Shown one piece after another: positions 55,890 to 64,000 of a stretch of DNA of 64,000 nucleotides. The translations under genes were made by a program, and so were the position numbers. A model generated the notes under the pieces. It did no database searches, was not told the origin of the DNA, and saw nothing but the letters and a program-made list of their open reading frames with translations. The stretch is from Tolypocladium sp. Sup5 PDA-1 (taxonomy: Eukaryota > Ascomycota > Sordariomycetes > Hypocreales > Ophiocordycipitaceae), in NCBI GenBank assembly GCA_000750105.3, contig JPHH03000098.1, forward strand, positions 1 through 64,000, in the 5' to 3' direction. The stretch's first letter is position 1. Every line of letters starts with the position of its first letter.

Positions 55890-58753
55890 ATGACCATGAC
55901 AACTGGGCCCGGCGGACACAACTCACACAAGCGTCCCGACGACTCATCATCCCCAAAGCATACCCTTACCGACGGAGGAGATCGCAATCAGGCCGAACGC
56001 ATGGTTGTATCTATGTCTACACCGAGAGAGAAGGCAACCTCGGAGCCGGGCTCGGTTCCACTCACGGCCCGCCGGCTTCCTACGAGGGTGACCAATGCTT
56101 GCCGCCGATGCCGTCGGAATAAGAGCCGAGTATGTCTTCTTCTCTAGCGAAAGTAGCCGCTGATCGGGTTGTGCAGTGCGATTCTTTTCGGCCCTGCTCC
56201 CTCTGTTTACGTGCCGATGTGGATTGTGAGCCGGCACCGGTTGACGAACCCCCGAGTATCAGTTCCCGGGGTCGAAACTCCCGCCGTGGGGCAAACCTGC
56301 GAAAGTAAGCGGTTTCACTGCAGCCTGTGATCTTGGATCGTAACTAATCGACGTCTTTGGTGAAGACTACATAGGTCTAGAGGCAGCAGTGGCAGCCGCG
56401 GCTCAACACCTGCGCCACGAACGGGGCGGCCTTCGTCTCCCTCAGAACACAATGTCATTGAGAACGTTGAGAGGCGGCCCGCTGGCATAAATGATACGGC
56501 ACCAACGGATCCTCACAGCTCATACATACCCGTGGACTACGGTAAATCGGAATCCGCCATGGGCTTTGCACGAAAGGTGAGGGTCCGACTCCGTACCTTC
56601 CTCTTCCTCGACATCACTCACGCATAACCAATGACAGATATGCAGACTTGGGAGCAAGAGTATAGACAATCACCCAACTTCGGCTATCCCTGACGGAGGG
56701 TGCCAGGCTCGAACTCTCTCGAGAAGCACTGGCGACGAGCGTCTGCCGATATCAACCATCTTGGGGAGCCGATTCCCCGACCAGCAGGTGATTCACTCAC
56801 TTTTGGAGGATTACTTCGATGCCGTCCATTGGTTTTCGCTCGTGATATACGAACCAAAATTCCGGCAACGCCTCTCCTCGATTGAGGATGGCTACGCGTA
56901 TCCTGCTGAGGTGCCGTTTCTAGCATTGCTGTCGATGGTTTTGTGCATGGCAGCGTGGTACCGGTCCAAGAGGACCTTGCTAGAGGGAGGTGAAGAATGG
57001 CGCCTCTGGAGCGACGACTTGCTGAAGATTGTCGAGTCACGGCTGGTCCAGGTGATGGACCAGCATTCAATTGACGCCGTGCAGACCTGCATTTTGCTAG
57101 GATCTCATCATGTTTACCACGGCCGGCCGAATCTGTCCTTTGCTCTTCTGGGAGCGACTATCAAAATTTCCCATGCCATAGGCCTACATCGGAATCTAGC
57201 ACGCGGTCATCCTGGCGAGATTGAAGAGCGCAAGAGGGTATGGTGGACAATTTATACATGGGACAGGTACGCTATTCCAGCGCCGCATTTTGGTACTGAG
57301 CCCTGACCGGTTAGATTCGCCTCTATCTCATATGGACGGCCATTGAGCATAAACGACGAAGATTTCAATGTGGGGATGCCAACCGAATTCCCCGAGTCGC
57401 CATATTTTGTCCGGGACTCTGTCGAAAAGCAATTGCCAGGCATTGTTTACTCACCCTACCAGACGGAACTGAGCAAACTATATCTCGTCGCATCCCCCGC
57501 CCTGGCGGCCATCTTTGGCTCTATTTCGACGCCGACTTCTAAACAACCCTTCGAGTCCACGTACGCCTTGCTGGTCAGCGAAGTGACACAGAGGCTAATC
57601 GCTTGGCGCCATCAGCTGCCTCCCCACCTAACCTTGGATCTAGACCAAGACTACGATCCTAGCAGTAGCAGTTGGGGCACTCGGGCGCATCGCTTACAAT
57701 CCCTTTCTTTGCAGCTAACCTTCGACAACCTGCTGATAGTTCTCTACCGGCCGTTTCTAGCTCGACAGGTCGAGCACTTGTCGATGAAGGCCTCGGCCTC
57801 ACAAGAAAATGCTTCTGGAACTGCCTCGCCATTGTCTCAAACCCAGGTGCCATTTGTAAACCCAGACACGAATAACCTCTCAGCCCATGATCACGTCTCG
57901 CCTGTGAGCGACACAACCACGTATTCAGACTATTGGCTGAGAGCAGCGATGGGGACCGCGCGCATAACCGAGTTGCCCCAGCTTGCCCAGCTTGCCACGG
58001 ACAGCCACCTGGTTGGATTTATGGCCATGAACCTGTTTCACGCGGCGATAGTGCTCATTTTACTCGCCCTTTCGGACCCTCTCTCCGATCGAGCCCAAGG
58101 GGTCAAACGAACAATTACCCGGGTATTTCGCTTACAAGAGCTCCTGGGCCACCGATCGGCGTTGTCGAGTCAGAGCAGCGTGGTTCTGCAAAACCTTATC
58201 TACCTGCTTCTGCAGCGAGAGGGAGAGGCCATGTTTGATCCCGTCAAGTCAGCAACTACAGGGGTGGGCTCTCATACTCCGCAACAGCTCCAGGCTCAAG
58301 CAGATTCTAGTATTATGACAGTGGAGGATACGCTCCGCCTTCCCTTAGAGGTGGCACACAGCACGTCGAACCAAGGAGCCAATAGGCTGGCCTGGCCGAA
58401 TCCGGGCATGGCGCAGCGACTGAACCAGAGCTTAGCATCTATACAACGAAGTAAGCATGGTTTCTTTGATGTATGCTTAACGGGACTGACTCCCCTTTCA
58501 CGCAGCTATTTCAACGTCTCAAGACCAGCCGTTTCAGTCTGCTGATACCCCACTGATTCCTAACAATGAGTGGGATGCTCAACACGGCGCGATGCCCCCA
58601 CCACAACAAGAGATGTGGCAAATGCTCTCTGGACAACCAAATGGCAATCATGAGCCTCAGCCTATAACTCATGACGGACAACTAACAGATTATGGGGGAA
58701 ACAGTCTTTTATGGCTTTGGGATTTCAGCTGGGATGGCGGCTGTGCGCGTTAG
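55890..58753 (+). CDS. Zn2Cys6 transcription factor of the polyol module
   Basis: A nuclear regulator. Exon 1 (55890-56129) ends NACRRCRRNKSR. Splicing to 56177 continues CDSFRPCSLCLRADVDC, completing the zinc cluster. Later exons carry DYFDAVHWFSLVIYEPKF, GLHRNLARGHPGEIEERKRVWWTIYTWDR, then FASISYGRPLSI after an intron near 57267-57315; this is the fungal middle homology region. The last exon, from about 58505, ends WDFSWDGGCAR at 58753. It is divergent from the dehydrogenase and upstream of the transporter, so it probably controls both (inference). Junctions at 56.3-56.7 kb are only approximate. Confidence 0.85.
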
Positions 58754-59376
58754 ACCGTTGGAGCCTCGGTAGACCCCGAGGTATAGAAAGTTCCAAACCC
58801 AACTCTTTTCGTACCTAACCCTATGTCGCCATACAGAACCTGTTCAATTTCAGACGCAAGTCTGCCATCTTTGAAGAACAACCCGACGGTTGTTCCGAGC
58901 TAATGGGGTTACCCATCCGCCGGGTCCGTATCCGTAGTTGTCACAAGTCCCTCGGCGTAGGCAGTCACACGGTTCCGCCGGAGCGCGGTTCCGCCGGGTC
59001 GTCCAGACCCACTTCTGCCACCTCCAGACGGTCTCCCCGCGATTCCAGAACAATAGCGCCCCGCCCCGAACCTCCACGATTGGCACAACAAACCCGAGCA
59101 GGGTAGTTGAGTCAGGCAATCAACAACGCAACCATTGGATTGGGCAAGAAGGGACGATCTCCCCCAGGATATGTGTATTTTCGACTCTGGCTTCAAGGCA
59201 CTCCTCAGGATTGCCGACAGCGCCATGAGTCCGCCGTGGCCCCTCACGTTCAGCTGCTGCTCTCCATATATAATCTGGGGCCCCGGACTTGTCTGTGGAG
59301 GAATGAAAGTCTACATTCAGTCTTCATGCTCAGATACGCAACTTGAAAACATCCCTTCACTGAGTCAGCAGCAAGT
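58754..59376. other. Upstream region of the transporter
   Basis: CGGTTCCGCCGG is repeated at 58970-58981 and 58986-58997. No gene recognised. Confidence 0.4.
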
Positions 59377-61134
59377 ATGGAGAAGGTGCCATCACCGACA
59401 CGCATAGAGACAGCCGCGTCCCCTGAAACCCAAGAGACACACTCGACAGTTCAGGTCTCATGGCTCGAATCCAAGCTCAAGCCTAAAAGCATTCACCATC
59501 GCTATCCTTTCAAAGGGAAGCCTCTCCTGTGGATGACCTGCGCGTTTGGAAGCTTGGGAGACGCTTTGTTTGGTTATGACCAAGGTAAGTTACTACTCCC
59601 CTGAACCGAACTCTTGAGTTCTGCATCCGAGCCCACACATCTAACCCCGCCCTAGGCATCGTTGCGGGATTGCTAGTCAACCCAGTGTTTCTCTCGAAAT
59701 TCTTCCACGACTATGGCGGTGCGAACGGGACTGGCGACAACATCGACCCATCCATTACAGGGATCTTTGTGGCGTGTCTCCAAGTCTCGGCCGCTCTAGG
59801 CTCTCTTCTCGCAGGAAGCCTTGGCGACATGGTCGGCAGGAAGAAGTGCGTCCGTCTAGGCGGATTCATCTACTTCGTCACTGCCTTTATCCAAGCGTTC
59901 GCCCCAGACTTCAAGACCTTCATCATCGGCCGGGCACTCCAGGGCCTGGGTGTTGGCTTCCTCTCTATGACGGTCCCCGTAATCCAGACCGAGATCGCCG
60001 CACCTCATCGCCGCGGCCTCATGGTAGGTGTGGAGTACACGTTCCTCATCAGTGGCTATGCGCTCTCGACTTGGGTCGACTTCGGCTTCTACTACCTGGT
60101 CCCTCGGAGCGAGTCCTGGCAAGGTCCCTACTTCATCCAGATGGGTCTGGCCTTCGTCCTTTTCGCCATGTCCTTCATTCTCCCCGAGACGCCTCGCTGG
60201 CTCGCCCGCAACGGCTTCACTAAAGAGTGTCTTCAGACGGTGGCGGACCTGCACACACCAGATGGCAATACTGAGGCCGACCACGTCCAGCAGGTCATGT
60301 TGGAGATCAAGGAGGCAGTGCGCTATGAGGCCATGCTCGGACAGTCGACGTGGCTGGAGATGTTCACGCGCTATCGCAAGCGCACCTTCGTTGGCATCAC
60401 AGCACAGATGTTCGCTCAGCTCAACGGCATCAACGTCATCTCCTTCTACCTGCCCACGACGCTCCGCAAAGCGGGCCTTAGCGTTCAGAAGTCCCTGCTC
60501 TACACTGCAGCAAACTCCGTCCCCTACGTTGCCGCTACGATCCTCACCTGGTGGCTGGCCGATAGGTGGGGACGACGCCCACTTCTGATCCTCGGCGGTA
60601 AGTCGACATGAAATCATACTTAGATGTGGGCCGATTTCTGATTGAACAAAATCTCCAGGCATCCTCATGGCCATCGCCCTATGCATCGTCTGCGCCTTCA
60701 CCGAAGCCGCCATCCAGGACGTCAACGTGCGCGCGCACGGCATCTACGCTTTCGTGGTTATGTATAACGCAATCTATGGCTTTACTTGGGGCCCAATCCC
60801 CTGGCTGCTTCCAGCCGAGATCTTCCCCCTGCGCGCCCGGAGCAAGGGCATGGCGCTGGCCACATGCTCTAACTGGCTATTCAATTTTGCGATCGGCATG
60901 TCAGCGCCAGACGCCTTCGCAGGCATTGGGGGCTACTACTATGTGATCATTGCAGGATTTTGCCTTATTTCGGTCGGCTTGGCATACTTTTACTACGTTG
61001 AGACTGCAAACCATACACTTGAGGAAATCGCCTTAGCGTTTGGGGACAAGGCCTTCGCGGCGGATGATGAGGTTATTCTGGCGGCGGCCCATTTGGGCCG
61101 CGAGGGGAGGGAGAGGAGGCCGTCAGCGGTTTGA
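59377..61134 (+). CDS. MFS sugar/polyol transporter
   Basis: Three exons (59377-59584, 59656-60597, 60659-61134) join to 1626 nt, or 541 residues, with about twelve membrane segments. Sugar-porter signatures are visible: GDALFGYDQGIVAGLL, GSLGDMVGRKK, GRALQGLGVGF, LPETPRWLARNG, QLNGINVISFYLPT, WLADRWGRRPLL and GPIPWLLPAEIFPLRAR. Plasma-membrane hexose, pentose or polyol uptake is expected; a substrate cannot be assigned from motifs alone. It follows a polyol dehydrogenase and its regulator. Both introns fall in Gly codons and restore the motifs exactly. Confidence 0.9.
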
Positions 61135-62029
61135 CGACGGGAGTGGTGGGAATGTGATGGTGGTGAGTTTGATTCGGGACGTACTGACTCTTAGGGTCTT
61201 GATGCGGCTGGCTGGCTGATGAGTACGAGAGCGCTACTGTCTTTGTGAGTAACTGAAGCCTCCCAGAACATGCTGTCCCCTGTGTCCTTTCTTTTGAGAT
61301 AGACAACCTTCTCTCGGATCGATTTAGGTATGCTAAACGAGATAAGTTCCTTAGTGTTAATAGGAGGCTTTGGTAATATAATTATAATTCATAATGGCCC
61401 TATCTTTTGAAATGGCCTTATGATCCCACGAACCACTTTCCTAACTCTCTGGGGAGATGGCCAATCAGACAGCAACTCAGAGGACGATCCGAACGCGCGG
61501 CTGCGTTTCAATTCCATGTCCTGACGAGCTCTGGCGTCATCCAGACATCTTCGGATAACCGAGATGGATTCTACTAGGGGTTATTTAACTGAAACGACGC
61601 TATTAGAAAGAGAGCACACGGTATAGATAGTATGCACTGATAATTCAGAGAATAGCAACTACGGGGATATTTATAAAGGCTATGGTATACTCGGAACAAT
61701 CCTCGAGATGCTAGCAGGGTACGGTTGCGGCCTAGGCAAAGAGCTTCGAGGTATCTAAGAGCTAGACACTGCCTCGAGACGTTGCTAGGGGGAATCTCGG
61801 GGATAATGCGATAGTCTACGATCTTATATTCGATTACGACTTCATCCATGTCCCGAGGCATTTTAGCCTTACGAAGTTATGAATTGACTTTTCGTAAGTA
61901 TTACTATCGCCTCTTAATATTATTAGTAAAGCTTACTTATATCGGATATTAGGAACTAAGAGGGTTACTAGAATAAGACTATAGCTATACTATCGCTTAA
62001 GAAGGCTAAGGGCCCCCTTTTAATACTAA
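61135..62029. other. Transition into AT-rich repeat-derived DNA
   Basis: From about 61.36 kb the sequence becomes AT-rich and TA-rich with many stops in all frames, as expected for repeat-derived DNA mutated by RIP. I see no gene. Confidence 0.5.
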
Positions 62030-62034
62030 GGAGA

Positions 62035-62456
62035 TGTGACGGTTTGGGTTCCCAAGGGATAAACCGGCAGGTTTATGTTGGCAGGTGAGGTCAGGGCGTA
62101 GCACTGGGCTGGTCTTGTCACGATGGTAATGGATCGAATGTCCCGGACAGTAGATCGTAACCAAAGAGTGTTATTGAAAGCTGGCGAGGTATCTATGCTA
62201 TGGTGAGGAAATTGGGGGGGTCTATATACTAGGTGTTATTCCTGGATCATTGAGAGCCCTTAATGATCCATTGCCTGGATCACTTGGATCATCGACCGAT
62301 CGTGGTGATCCAGCTCACCTGGATCACCCACCGATCCTAATGATCCAATGTCGCTATGCTACCATTGGCTCGTCGTTCCGACCATTGTTCCGTGCAGCCC
62401 GCAGTAGCGTCTGCACAGCCGGCCCATCCCGTGGCCCGTCAGCCTGGGTCGTAACA
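62035..62456. mobile_element. Solo LTR with 5-bp target duplication
   Basis: A 422-bp block begins TGTGACGG and ends GTAACA, and is flanked directly by GGAGA at 62030-62034 and GGAGA at 62457-62461. TG..CA ends plus a 5-bp duplication are diagnostic of LTR retrotransposons. No internal coding region is present, so this is a solo LTR. It has balanced base composition and several GGATCA/TGATCC motifs, while both flanks are AT-rich; it therefore inserted after the flanks were mutated. Confidence 0.85.
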
Positions 62457-62843
62457 GGAGAACTACTATCGCTAGCTCGAAGAGGAATAGCGAGTTAAGT
62501 ATTACTTTAGTATACTTAGCTATAAGGAACCCTGTAACTAATAGTTCGATAAGGATGTTATCGAGTAAATTAAGGAACTGCTCTATATCGATATTATTAT
62601 AGAGAAGAGGCATAATTACGAAGAAGAATTATTAGTTATTATTCTCTAAGAAGAATAGATATATAAATCCGCTAGGGCTAGAGTTAATGCTATTATAATA
62701 GCGGGTATTAAGATATCGACGTCGTTTAGTATTATAGTTATTATAACTTTAGGATAGAATATAGGCTTAAGCTACTAGTTTATCTATTTTAATAACGAGA
62801 TAAGTAATATCGAATACTAGAAACTATCGTAGCTGCTAAGTAA

Positions 62844-63534
62844 TTTATTAAGGGAGAACGAACATACTAAAGGCCGAGTGCAACGATCGTCGTGTAAGTC
62901 GTAGAGTCGGTCCCTGCCCAAGAAGTCAGCTATTAGTTAGTGACACGAGTCGTCGTGTAAGTCAGTGCGCTACTTGACGCGTAAGACAAGACGGGTATCC
63001 CCGTGTAAGTCGGAGCGACCGTTGCCGTGTAAGTCAGAGCGACCGTCTTCGTGTAAGTCAAAGCGACTATCTCCGTGTAGGTCAGAACATTAGTATAGCG
63101 GCGTGTAGTCTATAAATCAACGCCTATGTAAATAGGTCTTTGTGTCGTATAAGTCAAAGGTAAAGAGGCAAGGAGAGGCAACCACGGCTATCTCAAAAAT
63201 ATAGGAGGAATTAACTAGGATTTTTCATTATTAGAATCTCAAAAGCTCATGAACGTTACGACTTGCGTCGATGCGTGCATAGGGGACTATCTATTCATAG
63301 GGACATAGACGTCTCTCTTATACCTATAGACTCGCTAGGCGTCCTAATATTCCTCTACTTTTTTATGTTTTCCGTTTTTCTAGTTAGGGGTCTGCACTAA
63401 TACCCTAACAAACTAACTTACACGACGACTCGTGTCACTAACTAATAGCTGACTTCTTAGGTAGGGACCGACTCTACGACTTATACGACGATCGTTATAC
63501 TCGGCCTTTAGTATATTCGTTCTCCCTTAATAAA
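62844..63534. mobile_element. 691-bp element with 119-bp terminal inverted repeats
   Basis: The arms 62844-62962 and 63416-63534 are inverted copies matching at 113 of 119 positions by eye. All six differences are C/T or G/A transitions. The interior holds the 24-bp tandem array and no open reading frame of note. It is likely a nonautonomous DNA transposon (MITE-like), with RIP-type mutations. Confidence 0.8.
62954..63097. repeat. 24-bp tandem repeat, six units
   Basis: Units start at 62954, 62978, 63002, 63026, 63050 and 63074 with CGTGTAAGTC or close variants. They lie just inside the left inverted repeat of the 691-bp element. They may be subterminal transposase-binding repeats (inference). 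Confidence 0.8.
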
Positions 63535-63664
63535 GTATTCTTAGTATAACGACGATACGATAAAAGACCAGCACTAGGGAATCGGTATTGCTTAATTGGC
63601 TTACTTGGGCTAGTAGGGCTTCCGTACCTGGAAAAGGGGGTCCTTGTCTAATTAAACTGGGCAG

Positions 63665-63732
63665 GAAACGGGGCCCGTGTCGCGTGCCCGGTCGCGAAAA
63701 AACGCGAATGTCGAAACGGGGCCCGTTTCGCG
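63665..63732. repeat. Paired GAAACGGGGCCCGT-TCGCG motifs
   Basis: GAAACGGGGCCCGTGTCGCG at 63665-63684 and a copy with one change at 63713-63732 flank GC-rich DNA inside an AT-rich region. The second copy is nearly palindromic. Confidence 0.6.
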
Positions 63733-64000
63733 AGACAATACTAGAGAGGTAGCCATACTATTACTAACGCGTTATCGTATATACTCTGTCGGTACAGTCT
63801 AGACATCTTAGAGACAATAGTTGTCCCGGGATAGTAACCTCGCTTTGCTTACCTAAGTAGTCGGGGCATATATATTTATAGTCCCATCTAAGCCTTAGTA
63901 GATGGGATGAGAACACAGGTTACGCTAGTTCCTCGATATACTCCGGGGTTAGAGCGCAGAAACTACATACCCTCTATTAAAGCATGGGAATAAGGGGTAA

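Noticed and set aside
59856..60743. A 295-codon minus-strand frame inside the sugar transporter
   Set aside because: Antisense shadow of the transporter exon, whose motifs are unambiguous.
62954..63097. CRISPR-like array
   Set aside because: The 24-bp units are directly adjacent with no spacers, and the genome is eukaryotic. It is a simple tandem repeat inside a transposon-like element.

Overview
The window looks like nuclear DNA of a filamentous ascomycete (Pezizomycotina, plausibly Eurotiales). The genes are intron-rich, with short introns of about 45-80 bp and GT..AG ends. Zn2Cys6 regulators are frequent, there is a Starship-type DUF3435 recombinase, and the right end is AT-rich with transition mutations of the kind left by repeat-induced point mutation. 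Exon joins were worked out by hand from reading frame and splice signals. Many give exact codon totals, which is the main support for those gene models.

Left accessory region (1-7.1 kb). A degraded or multi-exon coiled-coil gene, an array of palindromic repeats (2.84-3.24 kb), and a 1004-residue protein that joins a DUF3435 tyrosine recombinase to C2H2 fingers and two chromodomain-like segments.

Catabolic cluster (7.5-42.6 kb). A permease and a Zn2Cys6 regulator are followed by genes that read as one aromatic degradation route: copper amine oxidase, two aldehyde dehydrogenases, a cytochrome b2-type FMN 2-hydroxyacid dehydrogenase, a thiamine-diphosphate decarboxylase of benzoylformate-decarboxylase type, gentisate 1,2-dioxygenase and a fumarylacetoacetate-hydrolase-family protein. 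A berberine-bridge-type FAD oxidase, a UbiD/UbiX (prenyl-FMN) decarboxylase pair, a two-part hydrolase-like/SnoaL protein and a dienelactone hydrolase complete the set, and a second Zn2Cys6 regulator closes it. My reading (inference) is arylethanolamine or mandelate -> arylglyoxylate -> arylaldehyde -> hydroxybenzoate -> gentisate -> pyruvate + fumarate. Most structural genes sit in head-to-head pairs, and the hexamer TTCCGA recurs in their shared upstream regions.

Middle region (42.6-53.3 kb). Sparse: a small secreted protein whose GPI signal lies in another frame, a regulator-like gene with no visible zinc cluster and a probable frameshift, simple repeats, and an intact Yvc1/TRP-like cation channel.

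Right region (54-61.1 kb). A compact polyol/sugar module: xylitol/sorbitol-type dehydrogenase with an N-terminal extension, a divergent Zn2Cys6 regulator, and an MFS sugar transporter.

Right end (61.3-64 kb). Repeats: a solo LTR with a perfect 5-bp target duplication, and a 691-bp element with 119-bp terminal inverted repeats enclosing a 24-bp tandem array. No tRNA or rRNA gene was recognised.
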